From assembly GCA_002633025.1 (NCBI GenBank), contig NMRB01001108.1, forward strand, positions 110,012 to 174,011: a DNA stretch of 64,000 nucleotides. The letters run 5' to 3'. The position numbers and the translations under genes are program-made. Numbering within the stretch: position 1 is the first letter of the stretch; each line of letters starts with the position of its first letter. Below, in pieces: positions 22,201 to 27,956 of the stretch. The DNA is from Notospermus geniculatus (Eukaryota > Nemertea > Pilidiophora > Heteronemertea > Lineidae). The notes beneath the pieces were generated by a model. That model saw nothing but the letters and a program-made list of their open reading frames with translations. It was not told the DNA's origin and ran no database searches.

Positions 22201-24117
22201 CTGGTGATGAAAATCACCAGAAGAAATTGTTCCAATGCAGGTAGGATTCCAATCCTAGGACTGGTCATTTCACAGAATCATCCAGCCAGAAATCCTTTCT
22301 AATCATTTGAAAATCCCACATCAGAAATCAAAGAATTTCCACCCTCTTCAAATCCACCAAAAATTCTCTCGTAGGTTCACTCACAAGTATATTAGTGGTA
22401 GAGTGCACACATATCACAGTATTGCTTTAGAAGGGGCTTTTTAGCAAAAATTGGAATGGAAGAATATACATCCCCTGGCAAAGGCGTGTACCACATCGTA
22501 GTCCACTAATGGCATGAATGGTACTCTGATATCTGCATAGAATTGATATCTGCATAGAATTAAAATATCCTATCTGAAATTGAGCGGAAGTCAGAACTGG
22601 TGTGGACTGGTGTTTGAGAATTGCAACATGTCAAAACTGGGCTGAGTTCTCTGAACTGAAGAAATGTGTCCCCTTTGGCTGTTCGCTTTGGCACAAAACA
22701 AAAATGGTCCATTCGTGAGAGCCTTCATCTCTTCATCATTTTTATCGCACATTTGTCATTCCAGGAGAATTTTGGACGAAAATGTTGGACAGATATTTAA
22801 GAGGTTTCCTTTTTTCCATCCTTTTTCAGGCCAGCCTAAAATGCTCGGTGCCCCAGAGGGTGGCCTCTATGAAGTTAAAGATGGTGTCATGTCCCTTGTG
22901 GGAACACAGTCAACCTTGGTGGAGGAGCCCCTTGACTGAGTCATTAATGTGCTGCTCTTGGCCTTATTTTGCTTGATATTGCATGATATTTCAGTTTAAT
23001 ATGTCTGTGGCATGCAGAGGCACCAACTTGGCTGATCAACATTTCACATATCAAAAAGACATATCAAAATTTGTTTTAGTTATACAGGATTCTTCTTAAA
23101 TGTGCATCTTAGGAATCTGGCTGTTGTCTGTAATCGACAATGACATCAGTTCATTTGATACAAAGTTGAAGAAATCAGTGGGATGCACTGGTGTAATTGC
23201 CTCTCTTTCTGCCGACATATTACTCTATCTATTTGAGCATTATTTTGTGGATACTCAAGATGCCCCATCTTATTTTCGTCACAAATATATGTTGCAACTT
23301 TGATTTAGAAATGCGAGAAAAAAAACAAAGGGATTTGATTCCTATCAATGTGTTTTCAAACGAGTCTTCATACTATTGATGTTTTGATATCCTTGAAGCA
23401 TTGTGTAGGTGTTAAAAGTTAGAGAACTATGTAAAGCTGTCGAATTTTCCAGTTTCATCCTAATAGTTGTTGTCCTTGTATGTTTCTTTCTGTGTCTGTT
23501 TCAAAACACCACTCTCTCTCAGTCCCCTTTGTAAAATACATCCAGTGCACTCGGATTAGTCAGAAGAATTTTCAGTGCCAGCGTTGTCATTGACCTAGCC
23601 TGGCAATTTTTGTGTCTTGACTGTGTATGACTATGAGGGTACTTTAGACATGGGGAGTGGGGCTGTCTTGTTATATGATTCCTGTACATGTAATTTATGA
23701 AGTGTACAGGTCTGCAATGTCCCAAGCCCCACTGTGCAAGCAGTATTCTTCTGGTATTAGGCAAGTGAAGACAACAGACCATTTCAACGATGCTACGCCG
23801 GGGCGAATCCAGAACCTCCAAACCCTAAAGACTGCATGACAAACACTGAAAACTTCGTACTGAATGGTGCTTTCTCCTCTTCAGTGCAGCTGCATTAAAC
23901 TCAAGCAAGATTTCAAGTATTTTATGTTTTGTAGCATGTCTCCTCGTTCTCAGTTTCCTTGTATTAAGTTTGCTTTGTTTGTTTTGACATTATAGGACAA
24001 CCCCATGTCATCTCTGATGGGTCAAGTGACGAGAGTCTACTCAATGGCGATGGGGAGATATCGGTGATTGGGACGCAGTCAACGTTAATCGAGGGCCCAA
24101 CTGACCCAGTCGCATAA
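875..24117 (+). CDS. SPNS1: Spinster homolog 1-like MFS transporter, whole gene span
   Basis: Multi-exon gene for a 12-helix major facilitator of the spinster family. Vertebrate SPNS1 is a proton-coupled exporter of lysophospholipids from lysosomes. Core exons are 875-1277, 8221-8423 or 15656-15858, 16031-16182, 16542-16608, 16987-17123, 17366-17451 (partial), 17634-17829, 18414-18578 and 18769-18943. Exon phases agree at every visible junction. The landmarks are [10 protein letters not shown] at the end of TM1, MFS motif A ([10 protein letters not shown]), [31 protein letters not shown] and [11 protein letters not shown]; the last favours SPNS1 over SPNS2. The C-terminus is encoded by alternative exons at 20220, 21647, 22830 and 23996. 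Oddities are the duplicated exon 2 and a single N at 17365 that removes about 15 codons. Confidence 0.93.
1646..1954. mobile_element. Inverted-repeat element with arms around GTGCTCTAGTTCGAA
   Basis: The left arm near 1646-1681 (TTAAAGGTGCTCTAGTTCGA) is the reverse complement of the right arm near 1919-1954 (TTCGAACTAGAGCACGTTTA), with about 240 bp between them. No transposase is seen. The element is also in copy B at 8986-9253, so it predates the split between the copies. Confidence 0.7.
2427..2465. repeat. Perfect 18-bp hairpin with a 3-nt loop
   Basis: TTACCATGCACACCACAC, the loop TAA, and the exact reverse complement. In copy B (near 9735-9770) the left arm is missing and only GTGGTGTGCATGGTAA remains. 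This fits a hairpin-stimulated deletion or a palindromic insertion in one haplotype. Confidence 0.85.
2662..3202. mobile_element. 541-bp non-autonomous DNA element, TTACCGTATTTT ends
   Basis: Its ends are inverted: TTACCGTATTTTTCGG at the left and GAAAATACGGTAA at the right. Inside lie several copies of the word GTGCGCCTTATAG near both ends. It is absent at the matching place in copy B (about 10137-10160), so it is an insertion polymorphism between the copies. The core holds one short open frame without recognisable transposase motifs. Elements with CCGTATTTTTCGGACTATAAGG ends are widespread in animals; the superfamily is not assigned here. Confidence 0.8.
3534..3676. mobile_element. Hairpin MITE, GGGCC(C/G)TATGCA ends (copy A)
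   Basis: A 143-bp near-palindrome: GAACTCAGGTTGAGCCACAAC in the left arm returns inverted as GTTGTGGCTCAACCTGAGTTC, with ends GGGCCCTATGCACCAAACG and CGTTTTGTGCATACGGTCC. It is shared with copy B. Confidence 0.8.
4645..4647. other. Empty target site (TTA) of the 11631-12030 element
   Basis: Copy A reads GACCTTATTGC here. Copy B reads GACCTTA, then a 400-bp element, then TTATTGC. The pre-insertion state of the copy B element is therefore preserved at this position. Confidence 0.88.
5508..5550 (+). repeat. Isolated end copy of the foldback element
   Basis: AAACAATTAAATTCCCACAT followed by GGCGCCTCATAT, in the same orientation as the right end of the foldback element near 6911-6955 and inverted relative to its left end near 5934-5966. 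It may be a solo end or the remnant of an adjacent second copy. Confidence 0.75.
5934..6955. mobile_element. Foldback element built of AACCATGAA / TTCATGGTTT subrepeats
   Basis: The left arm (about 5934-6438) and right arm (about 6479-6955) are inverted copies that meet at an apex near 6439-6478. Outer ends are TATGAGGCGCCATGTGGGAA and its complement. The arms consist of many degenerate copies of CATGGTTTGCAAACCATG-like words in both orientations. The inner stem contains GCGTATAATTGTATGC paired with GCATACAATTATACGC. No transposase is present. It is absent from the matching part of copy B. Confidence 0.85.
7002..7462. mobile_element. MITE with GGCCTAAAAAAAAGATCTG ends
   Basis: Left end GGCCTAAAAAAAAGATCTG then TTTCTGGTTT; right end AAACCAGAAACAGATC then a T-tract and GGCC. 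The interior carries a poly(A) run near 7380-7396. No coding capacity is seen. Copy B lacks it. Confidence 0.75.
7769..7823 (+). repeat. (GTATA)n microsatellite
   Basis: Repeated GTATAGTATA units. In copy B the matching tract (14090-14320) is split by a SINE inserted at its left edge. Confidence 0.85.
7985..8089. mobile_element. Small hairpin MITE, GGGCCGTATGC ends (copy A)
   Basis: GGGCCGTATGCTTGGGTTGGA at the left is answered by TCCAATCTGAGCATGCGGCCC at the right. Its ends resemble those of the element at 3534-3676. The copy B counterpart at 14492-14789 carries another insertion. Confidence 0.65.
8221..8423 (+). CDS. SPNS1: Spinster exon 2, copy A (TM2-TM3, motif A)
   Basis: 203-nt exon with acceptor TATCTTTCAG and donor GTAAGT. 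It encodes [17 protein letters not shown]2, MFS motif [11 protein letters not shown] and TM3 to FIPAD. It differs from copy B by T against K after DVQ. Splicing both copies in series shifts the frame and meets TAG within four codons, so only one can be used per mRNA. Confidence 0.85.
8534..8592 (+). pseudogene. Orphan duplicate of the 3' end of spinster exon 1
   Basis: 59 bp identical to 1219-1277, including [14 protein letters not shown] and the same GTTAGT donor, but with no exon 1 start or good acceptor before it. It directly follows the end of copy A and marks the duplication junction. It cannot act as a normal exon. Confidence 0.9.
8986..9253. mobile_element. Inverted-repeat element, copy B counterpart of 1646-1954
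   Basis: The same arms around GTGCTCTAGTTCGAA appear in inverted orientation. It is shorter than the copy A version because of internal deletions, including the segment after AACAAACAAAAA. Confidence 0.65.
9800..9994. mobile_element. Insertion private to copy B with C-rich core
   Basis: Copy A passes directly from GACAGAATACTACAG to GCTAGCAGGGTA at 2491-2516. Copy B has about 195 bp extra, containing GGCCCCCCCCCCAGACCCCC and CCCCCCCCTAAATA. The start and end carry no clear inverted repeat. A similar C/G-rich phrase (GGGGGTCTGGGGGTCCGCCC) occurs near 57567. Confidence 0.6.
10495..10633. mobile_element. Hairpin MITE, GGGCCGTATGCA ends (copy B)
   Basis: Counterpart of 3534-3676, with the same inverted arms around GAACTCAGGTTGAGCCACAA. 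It is present in both copies at the same place. Confidence 0.8.
11631..12030. mobile_element. 400-bp PIF/Harbinger-like MITE with TTA target duplication
   Basis: The ends are GGCCACGCTTATTTTTTTTG and CAAATAAAATAAGCATGGCC; GTTGGATTACGGA near the left end matches TCCGTAATCCAAC near the right. It is flanked by TTA at 11628-11630 and 12031-12033. Copy A has one TTA at 4645-4647 and no element. A 3-bp TTA/TAA duplication and GGCC-type ends fit PIF/Harbinger; that assignment is inference. The interior is A/T-run rich without transposase. Confidence 0.85.
12886..13778. other. Copy B-specific intronic block
   Basis: About 900 bp with no counterpart in copy A, where 5508-7462 sits instead. No supported gene, repeat ends or RNA gene. 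It may be ancestral intron lost from copy A, or an unrecognised insertion. Confidence 0.5.
14100..14282 (+). mobile_element. tRNA-derived SINE with 14-bp target duplication
   Basis: The 183-bp body is flanked by CAAACGTATAGTAT at 14086-14099 and again at 14283-14296. It carries a pol III A box (TTGGCCTAGTGGTTTAAAGG, about 14153-14172) and B box (GGGTTCGATTC, about 14220-14230). The tail ends CTATTTCATATT, without poly(A). Copy A has the uninterrupted target near 7764. A shortened relative lies at 38044-38106. Confidence 0.9.
14492..14789. mobile_element. GGGCCGTATGC hairpin MITE (copy B) interrupted by another insertion
   Basis: Counterpart of 7985-8089 but nearly three times longer. Most of the difference is the nested insertion at about 14543-14720. 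A small palindrome AGTCAGACTTTAATGAAAGT follows near 14738. Confidence 0.65.
14543..14720. mobile_element. (AAT)n-headed interspersed repeat nested in a MITE
   Basis: Begins with about six AAT units, then GGCGAGTTCTTATATAGCGC and TAAGCGCTTCACACATTATT. The GCGCTT words are typical of a repeat head seen in many animal genomes; the class is not assigned. Copy A lacks it. Confidence 0.6.
14833..15513. mobile_element. 680-bp insertion private to copy B
   Basis: Copy A reads TTGCTCTAGATGGATGATG at 8121-8140. Copy B has the same flanks separated by about 680 bp, with CTCTAGA on the left and CTCTGGA on the right as a possible imperfect target duplication. It contains a 14-bp-stem hairpin (GCATCGGGTTTTTC with GAAAAACCCGATGC near 15327-15366). 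Class unknown. Confidence 0.65.
15656..15858 (+). CDS. SPNS1: Spinster exon 2, copy B (TM2-TM3, motif A)
   Basis: 203 nt, same phase, acceptor and donor as copy A, and encoding [11 protein letters not shown] where copy A has T. It lies only 172 bp before exon 3, so it has the ordinary genomic context of the exon. Motif [11 protein letters not shown] is intact. Confidence 0.88.
16031..16182 (+). CDS. SPNS1: Spinster exon 3 (TM4-TM5)
   Basis: Acceptor CTCATTTCAG, donor GTATGT. Encodes [20 protein letters not shown], then [11 protein letters not shown] and FYFAIPVG, matching the family closely. The final AG is completed to Ser by exon 4. Confidence 0.92.
16371..16465 (+). mobile_element. Degenerate tRNA-derived SINE fragment
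   Basis: GATGCAGTGGCAAGG resembles a pol III A box and GTTTGATTCCCTG a B box, about 35 bp apart. The layout resembles 53768-53900 (AGTGCAGTGGTAAAGC and GGGTTCGATTTCC). It lies in spinster intron 3. Confidence 0.45.
16542..16608 (+). CDS. SPNS1: Spinster exon 4
   Basis: 67-nt exon between CTTCTTTTCAG and GTAAGG encoding (S)[33 protein letters not shown] is a spinster-family landmark that continues into exon 5. Confidence 0.9.
16987..17123 (+). CDS. SPNS1: Spinster exon 5 (TM6 and the central loop)
   Basis: Encodes [12 protein letters not shown]6, [12 protein letters not shown] and [12 protein letters not shown], before donor GTAAGT. It ends two bases into a codon, which requires a following exon starting with one completing base. 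That start is missing because of the N at 17365. Confidence 0.9.
17177..17364. mobile_element. MITE fragment with CTTTTTACACGG / CCGTGTAAAAG words, cut by the N
   Basis: CCTTTTTACACGGTGCGGGT near the left is answered by CCCGTGTAAAAGCGAA and CTCGTGTAAAAGCGAACC further right. The element stops at the N at 17365, directly before spinster coding sequence. Its right end and the acceptor region are presumably lost in the gap. Confidence 0.55.
17365..17365. other. Isolated N: collapsed gap inside spinster exon 6
   Basis: Non-coding MITE sequence precedes the N. In-frame spinster coding ([10 protein letters not shown]) begins with the very next base. About 15 codons of TM7 and the splice acceptor are missing. 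Confidence 0.85.
17366..17451 (+). CDS. SPNS1: Spinster exon 6, 5' part missing (TM7)
   Basis: Encodes [20 protein letters not shown] and TDEKVNSP, ending two bases into the next codon before GTAAGT. The family has a further NPSFVLSxxGFTAVAF-like stretch before this point, which is absent here. The reading frame is consistent with exon 7. Confidence 0.85.
17634..17829 (+). CDS. SPNS1: Spinster exon 7 (TM8-TM9)
   Basis: Acceptor TTGTTTTTCAG, donor GTAAGT. Encodes [20 protein letters not shown], then [20 protein letters not shown] and a helix ending [15 protein letters not shown] is diagnostic for spinster proteins. Confidence 0.93.
18414..18578 (+). CDS. SPNS1: Spinster exon 8 (TM10-TM11)
   Basis: Encodes [20 protein letters not shown], then [12 protein letters not shown] and [15 protein letters not shown]. 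The RRSTAEAFQ form matches SPNS1 better than SPNS2 or SPNS3. 55 whole codons. Confidence 0.95.
18769..18943 (+). CDS. SPNS1: Spinster exon 9 (TM12 and start of the cytosolic tail)
   Basis: Encodes [22 protein letters not shown]12 with [15 protein letters not shown] and [12 protein letters not shown]. It ends one base into a Gly codon before GTAGGT. All the C-terminal exon candidates downstream start in the matching phase. Confidence 0.93.
19338..19381 (+). CDS. Possible short alternative last exon of spinster (weak)
   Basis: After TTGTTTTAG the correct phase gives [14 protein letters not shown] and a TAA stop. The acceptor is reasonable, but the sequence is short and has no clear counterpart. 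No poly(A) signal follows closely. It may be chance. Confidence 0.2.
19716..19815 (-). mobile_element. Possible tRNA-derived SINE fragment
   Basis: On the - strand AGATTCAAATCCC (19721-19733) is a good pol III B box, but the A box is poor. It sits in the spinster 3' region. No target duplication was found. Confidence 0.3.
20220..20365 (+). CDS. SPNS1: Spinster exon 10: cassette or short alternative last exon
   Basis: Acceptor TATCTGCAG; encodes [20 protein letters not shown] then [22 protein letters not shown] donor at 20322 would make it a 102-nt cassette exon that keeps phase 1. Read through, it stops at 20363-20365, where AATAAA (20361-20366) overlaps the stop. It could therefore be internal or terminal. 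Confidence 0.65.
21176..21239 (+). repeat. (CA)n microsatellite with CG and AA interruptions
   Basis: CACACACA and GCACGCACGCAC units lie in the spinster 3' region between C-terminal exons. Confidence 0.9.
21647..21747 (+). CDS. SPNS1: Spinster alternative last exon a
   Basis: Acceptor CATTAAACAG, phase 1. Encodes [20 protein letters not shown] and [13 protein letters not shown], then TAA. It can follow exon 9 or exon 10, since both end in phase 1. AATAAA at 21788-21793, 41 nt after the stop, supports a terminal exon. The product is acidic, as expected for a cytosolic tail. Confidence 0.65.
21788..21793 (+). terminator. Poly(A) signal AATAAA after last exon a
   Basis: Canonical hexamer 41 nt after the stop codon of the exon at 21647-21747. 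Confidence 0.5.
22830..22939 (+). CDS. SPNS1: Spinster alternative last exon b (GTQSTL motif)
   Basis: Strong acceptor (CATCCTTTTTCAG) and correct phase. Encodes [20 protein letters not shown] and [16 protein letters not shown], then TGA. Its start (GQP) and end (GTQSTL-V/I-E) match exon c, so b and c are probably duplicated exons. Confidence 0.7.
23996..24117 (+). CDS. SPNS1: Spinster alternative last exon c (GTQSTL motif)
   Basis: Acceptor GACATTATAG, phase 1. Encodes [20 protein letters not shown] and [20 protein letters not shown], then TAA. DESLL fits the DXXLL sorting-signal pattern, a plausible but untested endolysosomal signal. An ATTAAA variant poly(A) hexamer is at 24126-24131. Confidence 0.7.
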
Positions 24118-25993
24118 ATCATCAAATTAAAACATCCGAGGATATGCAATGGTGAGCTGTTCAGATGCTAGCTGGAAATATCACTGTTATCGTGGATGGT
24201 TTTAAGTTCGACAATCCAAGACTTGCCAGCTTCAAGAAGGCCATTGTGCTTGATCTTTTCAGAGGTAGTTGTTGGTGGGGGAAGATATCGTTCAAATATC
24301 TTCATGCTTTGTATGGTTTGAGTGAAGTCTTTGTTTCTGGGTGTTATTCAAATCATACATTGGAACTGTCCATAAACTGAGCTGTGCATTCACCTTGCTG
24401 AGGACTTTTCCCATGTGGTATTTGATTCATACCCTCGATACTGGCTTTGATACGCTGTACTACCAATGAATATACCAGCTTTGTTGTGAGCGGACCTAAT
24501 ATATCGGTGGATCACAGAGAACAGGCCAGCAGTTGCTTGGGCCCCTTATCATATCAACAGAATGAGTCTAAAAACTGGATATGACTGTACTGCGGAACAG
24601 CGTCTTGCCGAGCGACATGATGAGATGGGAAAAGACCTGTACATGGTTACTTCTGGTGGCAATAATGATATATAGCCTGTGAACAAAATGCTGGAAGTAT
24701 CATCTTCTTTGGCAAGGTTTATCTCACACTCGTGTGGTCTATTCCTCACGATTTTCTAACAAAAAGTGTTGGTGTGGTTTCAACTTTTGCAGAATTATGA
24801 CCAGAATACTGTAAATAATTTGAAATGAGGCAGCTAATCTAACAGCCCAGGGTTACAGCTCATTAGTTCTATCAAACATAGATGATTCTATGCTTTGTTG
24901 TAGTAGCTATTTGTTGTGTCCTTGATTTATGTGATTCTGTTTTTATATTGGTATGAACAAGTTGGCCGCCAATACTACGACATAACCTTTGGATTTAAAA
25001 TGCACTTTTATGAACCAGTAATATGGTTGTGAACACAGGCAGTAATATGGTTATGTGCTCTCTCCAACACAACCAGTTATCTTTCTTGCACGATGGTGAA
25101 TTCCACTTAGCATTACAAAGAGATTTTGCAAGATATCCTCCTATCTTAGTAATCTTTTTTCACCTCTCAACTGAGTTCACTCTGATTTATTTCACATGAA
25201 ATGAACAGGCCCAGTCATTGTGTAATGACATATTGGCAGAGTATTATATTTATTCACTGTAGGTGGAGTGTCTGCCTTCGAAACTGTTGGGGGTCCTCAA
25301 CGCTTGATGGAAAGTGGCGGGTCATTGGCCCATTCTATACTTCCTTCCTTTGCATGACAATAATCTAAACGAAATTTGGCTATCTGAGGAATTCAGCCCT
25401 CTTCCATCAGGGCGAAGGGGAAAGTACTGAATGGTTTCAGGCGGCATTGTACGTATATGTCCTCAAGATTGCACTTGTAGATTTTTTACACTGACATATA
25501 ACATAAAAAAACGGGCCAAATATCACTGCTACCTTTTACGTGGTGATATTGTGCTCTCCAAAAAAACTTCATATTATCAAAATGTAAAAAAAAGGTACAG
25601 TTACTCTGTCAGCCACTACAAGGGATTTGTTGTAAATAATGTCTATGTAAATACTACCCCTTGTTATGGCATTGTAAATATTTACATGGTGGTGCCTGTG
25701 TAAAAGTCATTCTTCTGTAAATGAAGTACATTGTAAATGTTCTTGATATTTGAGTAATACTGTACTGTGAGTGTGACTTACATCTTCGGATCTAATAGTT
25801 CAAAGGAGGCATGCGTTGCAGTTGGATTGTGTGACATCACATGGTCACACGTATAGGTCTTTAAAGATTTAATATGTAAAAATGTCTGCAATGTATGCAC
25901 AAATTTTCCCTTTAGTCTGAACATGGAGGAACAAGTATAATTCCTCCATGGTTCAAACCAAGATACTTCAGATTTTCTCAGATAATGTACATG

Positions 25994-26105
25994 NNNNNNN
26001 NNNNNNNNNNNNNNNNNNNNNNNNNNNNNNNNNNNNNNNNNNNNNNNNNNNNNNNNNNNNNNNNNNNNNNNNNNNNNNNNNNNNNNNNNNNNNNNNNNNN
26101 NNNNN
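25994..26105. other. Assembly gap (112 N)
   Basis: A run of 112 undetermined bases between the spinster and KIF22 genes. Confidence 0.99.
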
Positions 26106-26964
26106 GCATTGAAAATCCAATAGGCCGTGAATCTGAATTTGAAAAATATTGAATTTGACTGTAGACAATGGGCATTACTCTCTCACTATGACATGGAGAG
26201 TGGTAAATTAGCAATACATGACGTTACTGTTAGTTTGGTTTAGTTTTTTGGTAGAATGTGCTTGTTTGATTTATTTATTGAATAAAGCTGCATCATTGAT
26301 TATTCGTAAAAAGAAATATGTTTTAAGAAACATAAGTTGCTTCTGTTGGGTTAATGTGGAGATCAGTGTACAGAGTGGACTTGTACACATACGAGCGTAG
26401 GTCCTTATTTGCTTCAATCAGTGAAACCCTTGTAAGATTATATTGATGTCTGCAAATTTCAATACCAAAAGTAGAATCACTGCTGAAAATTGCAGCACTC
26501 AAGGTGGCAATACCTATAAGGCAGGCCTACACTTCTCCAGACAGAGTTTGATGGCATGTACTACACTGCAGGGAGCCATTGCAGGCAGATTTTCTTGTAT
26601 CAAAATGTGCGGTATTGTATTAAATTGTGAAAGATCATGCATTTCAATAAAAAAAACTGCAGCAATCTGTTTGTTTATTCTCTTAGTTTGAAGATGAGTA
26701 TGCTTCCCCGAGTTCCAGGATGAATCCTTTGATATAGAATGTCGAAAGGTTTGTATTCTATGGAATTTCGCACCTGCAAATACTGCAATAAAAAGAACAT
26801 CCACCAAGATCAAAGCAAAGATTGCTACATGTCCCCGCCCTATCAATCTGATAGCCCACTTGAAATAATAGACTTAACTGCTCTTACAGCAGTGGCTTGT
26901 TTGGTAGGACCACAGTATTGGTCGCCATTTTTGGAGAAATTCTGTCGGTGATATGTCACTTGGG

Positions 26965-27081
26965 AATACACCGATTTCACATCTTGCACGATCGCAGCAC
27001 CTCTGGTGGCCGAAGTGGAAGTGGCCGACAGAAATTTCACCAGGGGCACTGCGATCGTGCGAGATGTGAATTCGGTGTATT
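26965..27081. mobile_element. Hairpin MITE upstream of KIF22
   Basis: AATACACCGATTTCACATCT and GCACGATCGCAG return inverted as CTGCGATCGTGC and AGATGTGAATTCGGTGTATT, with about 50 bp between the arms. It lies about 390 bp before the NRF1-like site of KIF22. Confidence 0.8.
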
Positions 27082-27472
27082 TTATGTAAGTTATGTAAAT
27101 TTATTCAATTCTCAATACGGCTGACCTGCATTTGACTCAGGAAAGCCAATCTACCAATCACGAAGGGGTTAAAAATAGAAACGGTGTAAACATGATGGTT
27201 CGTATAGCTACTTATCACCTTTGCTAGCACTGGCCAATCGATAATCAGATTCACGAACGCGATAGGCAGGACCGGTTCTAACATATGCAAAAGTCCGATG
27301 TAAAATAGTTAGGACCGGGTACCAGCAGACTAGCCCAGGCCTAGGGTGCAAATCTACGACATTAATTCATATTCAGCACCCCATATACCATTTTAGACTA
27401 CTCTTGGTCCTCGTAGTGCTCTGTTAGTGGTGCAGATCGAGGACAGGGGACCAGTCACCATTTGGGACCGAC

Positions 27473-27497
27473 TGCGCATGCGCAATTACGGCGCGAA
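27473..27497. promoter_or_regulatory. NRF1 palindrome and E2F-like site, probable KIF22 promoter
   Basis: TGCGCATGCGCA at 27473-27484 is a perfect NRF1 palindrome, and GGCGCGAA at 27490-27497 is the complement of the E2F-type TTCGCGCC. They lie about 320 bp before the KIF22 ATG. Both are common in animal cell-cycle gene promoters. The motif match is direct; promoter function is inferred. Confidence 0.6.
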
Positions 27498-27813
27498 GAA
27501 AGGGAAGATTCAAAGTGGAATTTTGTCGATTGACAAGGATTTTTCCACAGTTTAGTCGTCTTTTCTCCGATAGTTTAGCTTAAAACGTGATCACAAGGTT
27601 TGCTTTCATAACATCCTAATAATTAATAAGTAAAATAGGAAAACTGTGCGTTAATTACGACGATATTTGTCCAATTTTGGACCACCAGCACGGACTCTTT
27701 CCTTTCAGTTTCGTATGAAGCGCCAAGTCAGACAAAGATCATGAAGATCAGCAATCAATCCATCCACATAGTCACGTAACGGTTTTGTTAACAGGATCTG
27801 ACATGTTTTCCAG

Positions 27814-27956
27814 ATGACAAGCAACAGCAAAAAAGTGGAAGTTGTTGTGCGTTTGCGTCCCCTCCTAGAAGGAGAAGAAAACTGTGTTGAAGTCATTGAC
27901 AACAAAACTGTGGACATCATCAACTTCAGGAATTCGGAAGAACACCTCAGATATTG
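27814..27956 (+). CDS. KIF22: KIF22 exon 1 (motor start)
   Basis: [20 protein letters not shown] opens the motor at beta strand 1. Vertebrate KIF22 has a longer N-terminal extension. TTTTCCAG immediately before the ATG looks like a splice acceptor, so a non-coding or coding 5' exon may exist. The donor follows AGATATTG at 27957. Confidence 0.85.

Larger units (their letters stand above)
24118..27440. other. Spinster 3' UTR and intergenic region
   Basis: No supported coding exon. Poly(A)-type AATAAA hexamers occur at 26281-26286 and near 26646. A 112-base N gap interrupts it at 25994-26105, and a hairpin element lies at 26965-27081. Confidence 0.55.
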
